Assembly (NCBI GenBank): GCA_015039365.1
Contig: WION01000036.1
Coordinates: 62,001-126,000 of the forward strand
Length of the DNA: 64,000 nt
Reading direction: 5' to 3'
DNA from: Amanita rubescens
Lineage: Eukaryota; Basidiomycota; Agaricomycetes; Agaricales; Amanitaceae
Under the pieces are notes generated by a model. It was given only the letters and a program-made list of their open reading frames with translations, searched no databases and was not told the origin of the DNA. Positions 36,361 through 47,207 of this stretch are shown here, piece after piece (the first letter of the stretch is position 1; each line of letters starts with the position of its first letter). The position numbers and the translations under genes are program-made.

Positions 36361-37005
36361 CCTATAGCCAAGTTCGATCTATGTCCGTCTGAGTTACAAC
36401 TTAATTAACTGATGATCAGAAAATAACTCACGAGCTCGGGTATCTCCAGGTTATGGTACCAAAAGAACTCGTCGCTTTCCGGATGAAGGATTCTGGGCGA
36501 GGCACTCCGCAAAGGACCGAATAAATAAACAGTGTACCGCTTACATATGGCTTCCATCACTGACGCTCTCCAATCGCCACAGGAATGGGCGCGAGCTCCA
36601 TGCAAGCCGTATGCCATTTCCGGCATCCTGATACACAACTCATTTCCGTAGTCCGATGGAAGAACCGATGAAACCCACGTATGGAGCAATGAACAGACCA
36701 GAGTATCTATCATAGATAGAACTCAGGCGACCCTCCTCGAGCGGCGGATACAACACCAATGCCTATCAGGATGAGTAAGTACACCTGGAGTTTCAAGATA
36801 TGCTAAGTCATACCCGCGCAGTTAGAGGAGGTTTATCTTCGTCACCGTGGCATTTGGCAATATGAACGGGGTCGCCTGGCAGCTCGTAACCACTGCCGCT
36901 GATGTAGTATTTCGTGTTCGCAGTTCCTAGGACATACTGAGAGGCGACAAAGCGGAGGCAGAGAATCTGCAGAAACAGCAAGGAATACATGATGGAGGAC
37001 GCCAT
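36361..37005 (-). CDS. Small secreted protein, unknown (exons partly tentative)
   Basis: ATG 37005 opens a clear signal peptide (MASSIMYSLLFLQILCLRFVAS) followed by QYVLGTANTKYY and an H/C-containing stretch. A cttata box lies about 58 bp upstream. A second well-formed frame, about 36405-36720 on the same strand, contains DYGNELC, GDWRASVMEA and ESDEFFWYHN, and leads through a gtgagt donor to a short last exon ending at a stop near 36361. The join between first and second parts is uncertain; one option is a phase-1 intron from about 36847 to 36721. I do not recognise the family. Confidence 0.45.
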
Positions 37006-37009
37006 CAAC

Positions 37010-39640
37010 CGGTGGAAAGATCGCCGGCGGAATGTGGTGCAGGCGTGGATGGGAGAAGTTGGCTTATATCCTTTTCATACCAGTTGTCAGGTCTATAAGG
37101 ATCCTCTTACAACCGACGATTTTTATAACCTTCCCGGTGGGAGTTGAGTGGTTGAATATGTTATTCTGACTTGACGCATCAGATTTCGATGTAAATGGAA
37201 AGGCCGGCTCTGCGAAAGTTCGACAGTAATCGGATCCGAACAAGAGAAAATCATTCTCGAAGCTCGTGTGAGCTGTACTCGTCTTTGCGAGCCTGGAGGA
37301 ATACCTCGTCGAAGGCTTGTGCTAAGGGACAAATTCGCATAGATGGCTGGAACCCTCCAGTAGCGAGATATTTAGGTCAGAATAACACTCTGGACCTGGC
37401 TATCACGGAATAAGCTATACGTATCTTGTGCGGAGCGATGAGGTAACTGACAGGAAGAATGCCCAGCTCCATCTACCCTTCCGTCACGGCCGAATTCTCG
37501 GGGCTCATATTCCCAGAACAAGAGAAATTATTGGAGTTTTCCTGCGGATCTTCCAACCACGTTGCTGATCCTTGCATTGCCATTGGCATGGGCATTGAAT
37601 AATGCCAATGAAGAGGAGTGGAAGTGGGAACCAGATGAATGTATAGAATGTTACAATATGCAATGAACGGCCTGAAAACGCTGGAAGGATTTGAAAACGG
37701 TGCATCCTTCGGGGCCCGGGGGTTGCCGTCTCAATACACGTTTTCGACTAGGTCAAAAGCGATATAGCGTGGGATCCGACGAACGTTCTTGCACAGTCCA
37801 TGAGAATGATGACAAATTACACCATTTGCTCATGGCCCTTTTACATAAGACCAGGCCAGGTCGCGAAAAGCAAACCTGATGCTTCTCACAGAGTTGAAAG
37901 GGTCAGTAAAGTGCGCATTATAGATACATGACACCCGCTATAGGGACATTTCAGCGCAATTTTCTTTGGTGACGCAGTCCGATTGTCGGTTCAAACATTC
38001 CCCAGCGAGAGGTGTGCGGGGACCGGTACCGCACATCTGCCAAGGGCTATATTAATATGCACCCTAATTCAAGTTGGCGCCTACCATTGCGGGCAACATC
38101 CGTGGGTGAGGTGAAGTTTACCGAACGTGCGATTCGGATAGTCAAATGCTACTTCGCCAGCTTCTGTCTTCTGCAAAAGTTCGCATGTCTCGAAGCATTC
38201 TAGCCCCTAATCTTATCACTAACTCCCACTCAGGTATCTTAGGTGTAGCTTGGATCGAGGTATCTCGACCTGCAAGTCTTTAGTCGAATGATTAAGGTGA
38301 TAAAAGTGAATGCTCGTTCACTATTTATTGATACCGAAATGCGCGCCAGATTCACCGGAATGCCTCGCATTCATCCGACGTATGCTGGCCAAGTTATGAA
38401 CGCCTTGCTGTAGAAGGTTGAGATCATAAATACAACAAAGTTTACTGCATGACGCACTTGGGTGGGCATCCTTTTAGCATTCCAAAATGGCGCCCGCCCG
38501 GAGCGCTGTTCAATCTGGCCTCGGAAGGAGACGACTCAAGTGGTCCTACCCAGAAATTAAGGATCAGTAACTTGTGCGAAATGAATTTGCATACAGGCGC
38601 ACGTAAGGCCCGGAGGCGACGTAGAAGTATGAGTCACTGTAGAATGCATAACAAAAATATGACTCCCTCCAGTGGCCAAGCGTATGCTACGTTCTAGCTT
38701 CGCTTGGATCATCAGTATGTGTCATCTGTATGATGTGTCCCATTTACCGTGCATCACATGGCCCTGGCCCTGACCCCGAGGATGTCGGATGTTGTGTGAA
38801 CCTGCCATAACATGAGTGCTAGGGTTAACAATCAGGGAAGGAACAATCGCCTCGAATAATCTCTAATTATACTTTGCATCAAAAACAGGAGACATAGATC
38901 CAACCGTTCGGTACCGAAGTCTAAATAATTTATAGGGCATTCTGGACGCCGTCTAGTATAGCCTCAGTTTGCGGGGTTGGCCACACCACGTTATTAAATT
39001 ACCTTTAGAGTTTAATATCTGAGTCTGGGAGTTTATTTCACCAAGAGCTTTATTTGCATGCATACGGGGATCACGAACCTGCCATGAGTATTCATGGAGT
39101 GCCGTACGTCCGAGATGGACGTCGCATGGACCCGGCGGTCCTGGATGTGTTAAGAATCTAGTCCTTGAACGTACTGCATTGGGCTTTTGAGTCCATCCAA
39201 CATAATCCACACCCATCGTTTGTGCGATGGCTGGAGGGTCTTGGATAAGTAGTAAGCCTTTCTTGATAAAAGTTGAAATGCGTGACGCGTGACGCGTGAC
39301 GCATTGCGATAGCCGGATAGCCGGCGTGCTTCCTCAGCTTCCTCCCAGCCTTAACCTCTACCGTCTACTTGACTATCCCACTAAAAATTTGCGAGCGCTT
39401 CCTCGAGATCCGAATAAGCTGAGATAAAATCATTTATTTGTGGTCCCGCCGCCTGGCTTTGACCGTTCGCGAAATTTAACAAATTTTTCTCCGGAGGGGT
39501 TGACAGCCGAAAAATGTTCGATACGTTTTTTAATTTTGTTAATGAAGATCATTATCGTTGCTACCAAATCCGACCGCATTCCCCATAGAAAACTATCCGG
39601 CTATAATAATGGTATTGATCTTTCACCACACAATATCGGC
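37010..39640. other. Long gene-poor stretch
   Basis: 2.6 kb with only short frames. The one small feature is three tandem copies of gacgcgt at 39283-39303. Nothing else supported. Confidence 0.5.
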
Positions 39641-39643
39641 ACC

Positions 39644-39810
39644 ATGTCATCCGCTACCGTAATTGTCACAGGTGCATCACAGCCCCCCTTAACTGTGTCC
39701 GGGACTTGTCAATTCTGCACCATCCCCATGCAGTGGCCTAGTACGAATCGCAAGACCAGCAGGCGCTGCTTTTCTGTAGCTCGTACCCGACTTGAGATCT
39801 GCTTTTGATC
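39644..39810 (+). pseudogene. Short-chain dehydrogenase N-terminal fragment
   Basis: ATG 39644 opens MSSATVIVTGAS, the typical first beta strand and start of the glycine motif of short-chain dehydrogenases. The following residues do not continue the TGxxxGxG pattern, and no later SDR block (YxxxK) is seen. It is likely the stump of a deleted gene; chance similarity is possible. Confidence 0.3.
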
Positions 39811-40071
39811 GGTGTAGCTTCTTATGAGGCAATGGAGCATGCGAGACGCCATTCGAACCTTGATCGCTCGGCCGCCGCAATCGTGTTACGGACCAGCAAT
39901 TCATGAGAAGATTCTATATTCTTGCTCATTGAGGGCAGAAGAGATGCCACGGACCTCCAAATCTCATCCTTAGACAAACTTTATTCGGGTGTGCACGGCG
40001 TTTACCCTGAGAAGAGTTCGTAGCTAAGCAGGATGAAACTCTGGATTGAGCTGTAATAGAGTCGACATCCG

Positions 40072-42713
40072 CTAGGTAGGTTGCTTTATACCGACATCAA
40101 CGTATGAACTCGTATTCTCACCACCAGTTTCACCACATGCTACGACTGCCTGTACGTAGAATCTCAGCTCCTCAGCGGTCTCCAACTTGCCCGAAAATGT
40201 AGAGCGTGTCAACAGATTCCTTCCGGTAACCGCGAAGCGACCCAATTCACCTTCCCGGGCATCTCCTACTCCAGACGTTCCAATCCACATTGCATTCCCA
40301 GGTGTCAACCCCTTATCTTCGAATCCAGGAGAAGTCAAAGGTGAAACATAGACATTCCAATATGCAAATCTGTAAAGGGAGGTGGGCTCGGCCACGGAAG
40401 CGATTTCTCTCCATGTCAAGATTCCATCTAGCCCTTCTAATCCGCCGGTCTTCGGTACGCTTTCTTCACCATTATGACTTTTAAAGTCAACTGCAATTCT
40501 CTCGGCCGCTTGCGGGTATTGTTGTGATGCATTGACAATCACCTGCCCAAGCAACAATGAGAATAGCTGTTGATTTGCAGAAGCACATCCCTTGACGTTG
40601 AATCTGAGTCCGAGCGCCAGCTCGACAGGGATGATGGGGGTATTGTCGTTAGCATGAATCTTGATACACGTCTGTAAGCCGCTCCAGCCTCGCCCTAAAG
40701 GACGCGATTCATCCTGATATATCCCTTTAGGCACGCCACAAACATCACCCCTAAACCGTCTTATTTCAAGCCTCACACCCACGACCACGCCTTTCTCAAC
40801 TTTGTCCAGGTTATATACTGCTGTCGCAGTATAGTTCTCCTCGGGAGTAAGCGAAAAGGTCTGCACAGGTACCCAAAATGAACGATCTCCTGGCGCTTCT
40901 TCCGGCTTCGCAGGTTCGGGTTCAGAGAACGATAGCTGAACTGAACTGCCACCGTTCCAGGCGTTACTTAGATTGATGGACACTTGAGCAGTAGGAAGTG
41001 CTGCTTCGTATAATGGCGCGCCGCCTTGAATGTCATCGCGTACTACAGTCGGAACAGGCCACAGAGAATCCCCGATAGAGTAACATTTCTCGACGTCCAG
41101 CCAGCCAGAAGTCCAGCGCTGGTCGTCACCTTCGAGTCCATCCCAAACATTTCCACCCGCTACCCACCATCCCTTTCCAACCCCGGGACAAAGCGTCGTA
41201 AAGAATGGTAAGACTTTTGGGTCAGGCGGAGGTTTCTTAACGAAGAAATCTCCAATTGGCCTAAAAGGCGCTGTATCACTTCCGAGCAGTTTGTTCAAAT
41301 CCAGCCCAGAAGCTTTTCCAGTCCAAAGAGTCACTTCTTCGTCCCACCATGCTTTCCATGTCCGTCCAGTTTCGTCTTGTCTCTTTTCCCATGTCCACCC
41401 TTGCCCGAATATGGCTACGCTCAGTCCCAAAGACTCGGGACAAATCTTTTCCAAAGCTTTGTGGATGCGAAAGCCTCCACCTCCTTGAGATCCCCGTCCC
41501 CAGACGTCGATGCCGATATAAATATCTCGATGAGTCAGAGTATGCGTGGGTGTATTTGAAGGACTTGGGTTATGCTTCTCTATGAGGAGGGTATCGGGAT
41601 TAAGCGAATAAAAATATTCCGCAGTTTCGAAAGGATGATTTTCCTTCCACTTGGTAACGTGCTTAATCGCTTTCATAACATGACTATAAGACTTGCTTAC
41701 AAAATAGTTGGCGAAGAAACCAGTCGAGGAGAGAAAGAACGGAAGGTTCCAATCATTAAGTTTATTCTGGTACCGCACATCCCCGGTGGTGGTGACGCTG
41801 TCGTACCTGGTAAAGATTTCCAGACAAATGCATGTTAGACGAGTTCGCTCGTTATGGGGTCCCGCGCACCATATAACCTCAGCGTGTGGGCCCACTTTCT
41901 TCCATAGTTCTTCTCTTAGATGATACACCCACCTGGCCAATGCCCTCGCTTGCGTTGCACCACCTGGGAGCGATAGCTCGAAGTTCAGAAGGAAACCATC
42001 GAAGCCACGTTGACGGGCCAGATCAGCTAGAATACAGGTGTAGTAATCCGATGGGATAGACGGGTCAATCTCAAGTGCCAAATCTGGACCCGAGAGTAAG
42101 CGGACAAGGTCTGGCAAGTGTTCGCGGTGTTCGAATATCCTGCAGGTAAGATAAGTGTAGAATGGTGGTGAATAGGAAGTGCGTACAAGATTCCGAGCAT
42201 CTTAACTCCATGACGATGTGCAGCATTGATCCACGATGGTGGTGGAATAGTGACGCGGTTGTGCGAAAAGCTGAGGAAAGCCATTGAGGTGAATCTGTGG
42301 GAGTAGGGTGACTGGGAAATGGGCGTACTAGACGAATATGTCTATCATAGACCAAAAATTGAACGTGTATGAGAGCGAGAACGGTGATTCGATGTATCCA
42401 CCCTATCAGATCGTAGCAATTTCAAGTTCTCGGCTTAGATCGCGTGGATGTTATCAAGAGAGGTTGATACCTTGAAATCATGACATACCTGTTCAATCGA
42501 TATAAGGCCAGTGTATGCAGATCATGTTGATGATAAACGCACTAGAAGTTTCCCCCGACTCGCGCCATACGGATCGTCTGGTGGATTACGCGGCACGAAC
42601 GGCAAAACAGTTCTGAGATCTCCTTGAGGTTCACTTGCCCATGCATCCAATTGAGACAAGTTGGTGAAAAAAGGCTTCGGACTGGGAACCGCTGGCTTGC
42701 ATGCAATAGGCAT
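40072..42713 (-). CDS. Endo-beta-N-acetylglucosaminidase (GH85)
   Basis: Cleaves the chitobiose core of N-linked glycans. Seven exons on the minus strand: 42543-42713, 42471-42488, 42329-42402, 42187-42270, 41870-42139, 41701-41806, 40072-41649 (766 aa); every junction keeps phase. GH85 signatures in order: LLVCHDFKGGY, IDIFVYFSHNRVTIPP, GFDGFLLNFE (the Asn and Glu are the catalytic pair), VIWYDSVT, FFANYFW, IGIDVWGRG. The second exon is only 18 nt (VCHDFK) and lies in a conserved motif, which supports it. The C-terminal part, rich in beta-type sequence, should be the accessory domain. No signal peptide is visible, so it is probably cytosolic, like other eukaryotic ENGases. Confidence 0.92.
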
Positions 42714-42899
42714 GAGTTAAAGCGGATTTGTGACGGTTACTAAGTGACATAAATACATTGCAGGTGCGACTCGATCATCGATCGTCATTGACAATTACGC
42801 AAGGATGAGATTACGAATAAAGTTCAACCTAAGAACAGGCTACCAAGGGTATAGGTCTAAGGTCCACACGACATCAACGTTGATTAGGTCGCCACTACA

Positions 42900-43457
42900 C
42901 TAGTGGTAGGGCTTTTTGCACCAACCGTCACTGTCTGTGATATAGTCCTCGCTTCCGTCCGGTTGTGTCTGACCACTGTTTGTAGCGCTCGAAGCATCGT
43001 GGCATTCCTTGAACAACGCGCAAGTAAGCAATGGAGATCCACCCTAGAGAGATCCGTCAGTACGTGTCGATTTTGACAAAGTAAAAGAAAAGGATGATAT
43101 AACTGACCTTTCCGTTGTTATCATGGTAAGCTACAGAAATATTGATATTAACATCAAACAGAAAGTAGGAATTGGTCTTACAGTTAACGAAATTGCAGCC
43201 TACCACCTCGTTACACGCTTCTTGGCACTCTGAAAGCAACATGATTAGAAGTTGTCCGAAGGATGAAAGATGACGGGGTCATACCCAAGACAGTTTCGCG
43301 TAGTTCATATGTCAAATAGTCAGGCGGCGATACGGTTGCCGCTTTGCGGTGTCGGAAGGTTGAGAAGTAGTGAGGATCATCCCTCTTGGCTGGGACAGAC
43401 TATCGAGAACGCGGTGGCGACCGCGGCGAGGCCAACTAACAACGAAGCGAAGTGCAT
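42900..43457 (-). pseudogene. Small secreted Cys-rich protein, copy B (frameshifted)
   Basis: Minus strand: first exon from ATG 43457 to about 43289, then 43182-43229, 43108-43130 and 42900-43043. The 48- and 23-nt exons match copies A and C in size and carry CQEACNEVVGC and YHDNNGK. The last exon has GQTQPDGS...DSDGWCK. The signal-peptide start (MHFASLLVGLAAVATAF) and the downstream DYLTY part are in different frames, one nucleotide apart, near 43385-43395. This could be a real disabling indel or a base-calling error. Confidence 0.6.
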
Positions 43458-43947
43458 TGTGAGCGCGAGCAATCTCAGGACGCGATGTTGGCCTCCTAGT
43501 ACTTACGCGCCTGGCTAAATATGTCTGTAGTGCACGTAGAGTGTCGTTACTAATGATGCCGCCCGCTAACCATCCGAACTGGAAGAGTAGGGATGTCTCA
43601 ATGTAAAGTGTCAGTTTTGTGATTACCCTTGATTTACATCAGCTCAGAATGGTACAATGGTTTCCAAACGCGTAAGAAAAGGAGCTCCGAGTCAGTTTTG
43701 ATGGAGAGTTCAGGAGAAGTATTTGCGTGAAGCGAGCGCAGAAGATCTCTAAAAATCGGTAGCCAGTCGGGACCAAGGCGCGTGCCACTGTTCGGTTCAA
43801 CTTCTTGAGTAAAGACTCAGCACGTTTCCCACCCAGCCATACAATCCCGTGCCTCGTATTGAAATGATCAATTTTACCATCGCTCGCTACTTAGTACAAA
43901 ACAGGCCGATACGTAACCATTCACGTCAGGAAAAACTGTTGGGAAAC

Positions 43948-44735
43948 TCAAGCTTTGCACCACCCATTGCTGTCTTTGATGTAGTCGACGCTCCCGTCGG
44001 GCTGGGTTTGGCCTCCATAGTTAATAGCATCGGCCGCGCCATGGCATATTTTAAATAGCGCGCATGTGAGCAAGGGGCTTCCATTCTGCAGAGAACCGAT
44101 CAAAAACACGCTTGGACGCAAAAGGTAAAAATAACGTCACCTTGCCATTCACGTCATAGTACGCTAGAAGGTCATCAGCACTAGCGTCAGGTACTATGTG
44201 AAAAAACGTAACTGTTAACAAAACCGCAGCCCGTAACAGAGTTACACATGGCTTCACAAGCTAGTAGCTTCATCAATATGTGCCTTGAATGGAATGGGGA
44301 CCTTAACTATACCTGCAACGGTATCGACCAGGCCATAGGTCAGGTAATCAGAAGCTTCAGTCGCGCCGGTCAGGTTGTTGAAGGTTTGATGGTAGCCGTT
44401 GTCGGGGGGCGGGTTACGATTGGAAGGGCATAAGAAACCGAGGCCCAAGAGGTGGAGCAGGTCGCAGATGAGCTGAGATACAAATCAATATTTACTTAAA
44501 AAAACGGAATAAATTATTTGAAGCTTACACCCGAGAGGCAGAGCAAGTTGTGATAACCGCTGGGACAATGTTCACCAAAGTACCACCCAGGATATGAGCC
44601 TCCCTCCCAGGGGGGGATTGGGGAGCCATAATGGCCGGCAGCATTAAATCCCGAAGGAAGCCCCCTGGTGTTAAGCGTCAAAGACGACGCAACGATAGCA
44701 GCGCTGAGACAGACGAGAAGATGAGCGAAACGCAT
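43948..44735 (-). CDS. Cys-rich secreted protein, copy C, with extra N-terminal domain
   Basis: Five exons on the minus strand: 44529-44735, 44313-44472, 44213-44260, 44141-44163, 43948-44085 (191 aa). A TATAAAA box (44794-44800) lies about 60 bp upstream of the ATG. It starts with a signal peptide (MRFAHLLVCLSAAIVASS). The first exon adds a Gly/Pro/Trp-rich region ending GYHNLLCLSG that copies A and B lack. The rest follows the family: GATEASDYLTY, CEAMCNSVTGC, YYDVNGK, GGQTQPDGSVDY...GWCKA. Exon sizes 48, 23 and 138 nt equal those of copy A. It lies in tandem with copy B, about 500 bp apart. Function unknown. Confidence 0.75.
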
Positions 44736-44800
44736 TGGAGTTGGGTGTGGGTAGCTCAAATCGAACTGGAGGAAAGATGTACGACGCAGGTGGTTTTATA

Positions 44801-45464
44801 GGCTTGAGATGTCATCGATGACGTTGAAAGGTGAAGGCCGTTGAGGACTCCTTCGGGAGTCGAACGGTCTCATGGATGACAAGGAGTCGCACGGCTTCCA
44901 AGATAGCGAGAAAAGGAACTGTATTTTTCTAACGAGGGGTCAAACAGGAGGCCAGCAGGTAAAAACATCAAAAACTGACAACTGAAATGTCATTCAAAAA
45001 GGGTTCCGTGTTCTTTTTTCATCAGATGCATGGGCTGGACCGTAGGTGACAATAACTTGTTATTCACTTGCCCAGCATTCGGTTTGATGATAACTGTCAT
45101 TTCAATTCAATAACCGGGTGGACGAGTGAATAATTCTGAATGCAGGGCTGAGCAAATTTATCAGAAATCAGGCACCGACACTAGCGTGAAACTTACCACT
45201 TAGCGAGGCACACAACTTGTAAGCTAGCCATACTTATCGCATAATCGCACATCCATCCGCCAAATTGAATGTTGCAATGGATACAGCATTGTTACGGAAG
45301 GCGAGAAGGACACGGTTGAATAAAGGACACAGTTGCCATTTTTGGAATGGTGTTAGGAGTCATTGGAACCGCGTGACCGAAATGTGTTATCTTCTACTTA
45401 TTACTTAATAATATATTATGCCTAGTGCCGGGGTGGCAGTGCCGGTTTTGCCGACAGTACCAGT
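44801..45464. other. Intergenic, no gene recognised
   Basis: AT-rich flank of copy C and the upstream region of the integrase gene. No motif or terminal repeat that I can support. Confidence 0.5.
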
Positions 45465-46991
45465 ATGTCTTCATCGCATAATCCTAATCCGAAGGGTAAA
45501 AATCAGTATGACGAAGTCTGTGAGTCGTAGCTAGTTTTGGTGGAATCGGTGGTTGCTTCCCTTCAGCTCATGTGAATGTAGTGGGTGCAGACAGTCCCCA
45601 ACTTCAACAGGCTCTCGCAGAATATCATCGCCAACTGATTACTGATAATGAGAAAATATCGGAGCTATTGAGGGAAGAGCATGGGATAGAACTCAAGTAA
45701 GTAGTAAACACACACAATGGATTGGCTGATGGACGATCGGGAGACCAAGGACTGTCAAAAAGAGGCGAAAGCAATTGGGCCTCGTTGGAAGTCATACTAA
45801 CATGAAGAATTTGCCACAGAAAGAGGCAGAACAGTTAGTTTTGGACCAAATGGATGCAGATCCGAATCGTGCTCTCGGGATCCGAAATATTCGACACAAG
45901 ATTGCGATGTCTTCTGGCCTTCATGTCACAAGAGATTTCGTTAAAGATGTCATGCATACCCATGATCCAGGAGGGTCAGAGCAGCGAGATCCCAGCTCGA
46001 GAAAGATCATTCGATCCAAGAAAGTCCCTATCGGTATACATGACCGCTGGGCTGCTGATGGACATGATAAGCTTTATCGCATTGGCTTCCCAATTTGGGC
46101 CATCGTTGATGATGCAACAGGCAAATGGCTTGGGGCATGGGTAGTACCTAGCAATCGCATGGGACACATTGTCGCTTATCTTTTCCTCTGTACTGTTGAG
46201 AAATATGGAGGTATGCATGCACTTCGGACTTCAATGTCTTAATTGATGATTGAAATTGCGATAGGTGTGCCAGTTCAGATGTCAACTGACTGTGGTAGTG
46301 AGACGACTCAATTGTATGGTCTGGTTAATGCCCTTCGGTGTGTTTGACGATGGGATTTGAAGCACTTGGCTTTCTGACCTTCATTCCAGGGAGATATTCC
46401 ATCCTGACTTTGATAATCGTGAGCTTCCAGCTCATGTGTATCTCCGAAGCATCCGAAATATCTCTATCGAGCGATCATGGCTTCGCCTTCGCCTAGAGTT
46501 TGGCAACAATGCAATTATGGTATTTGAAAAAGGTATAGACGATGAAATTTACAAATCCCACATACCAGAACATTAGTATGTGCTTTTGCTATACTACAGC
46601 AGAACCATTAATCCCTGACAATACATGTTACAGTGCATTATGTCAGTGGCTATGGCCCAGGCTGCTTCAGAAGGTTCTTGATGAATTTGTGGAGTCTTGC
46701 AATGCCTATCGCTCTCGGAAGGACAGGAAAAAGGCAGGGCCTTCAGGCATGTCTCGCAATGTCGCTTTCAGCTTGCCTCACACCTGGGGTGGCAGGGACT
46801 GCCTCCTCCCTGTTGATTGTAATATTATTAAACAGATAAAAGAAGCAATGGGAGGTGATGATATTCTCGCATTCACGGATCGTGATTATGCTGCCCAAGC
46901 AGAAATAGCATACAGCTCACTGGGCATCACAGATCTCAACTTCAGTAATGTCTGGAATGTTTTCTCAGCGATGCTAGATATACTAGTATAG
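45465..46991 (+). CDS. Integrase-type (DDE, RNase H-like) protein
   Basis: Six exons: 45465-45519, 45582-45696, 45750-46210, 46265-46337, 46390-46575, 46634-46991 (415 aa, all phases consistent). The N-terminal part is charged and probably DNA-binding (KKRRKQLG, RNIRHKIAMSSGL). The core has DRWAADGHDKL, WAIVDDATGKW, STDCGSET and SIERSW, the layout of integrase-core proteins with acidic catalytic residues. Such genes belong to domesticated or active eukaryotic DNA transposons. I found no terminal repeats, so mobility is unproven. The alpha-kinase gene follows 216 bp downstream on the same strand. Confidence 0.75.
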
Positions 46992-47207
46992 TATGATTTG
47001 TCAGTGTAACTGGATATGTATCATGAGATCTGGCGACGACCAAAGGCCAACTTTGTGCTTATTTTGTTTTGATTACATAAACATCTCGGCGTCAAGTTTC
47101 AACGCACACTCACACGACTGGCGAATAAATATAACTGACATGTGGGCTTGATTCAATCGCATAACTGCAGTGCTAATCTTATCACAGTGTATTCCAAAGA
47201 CATTAGC

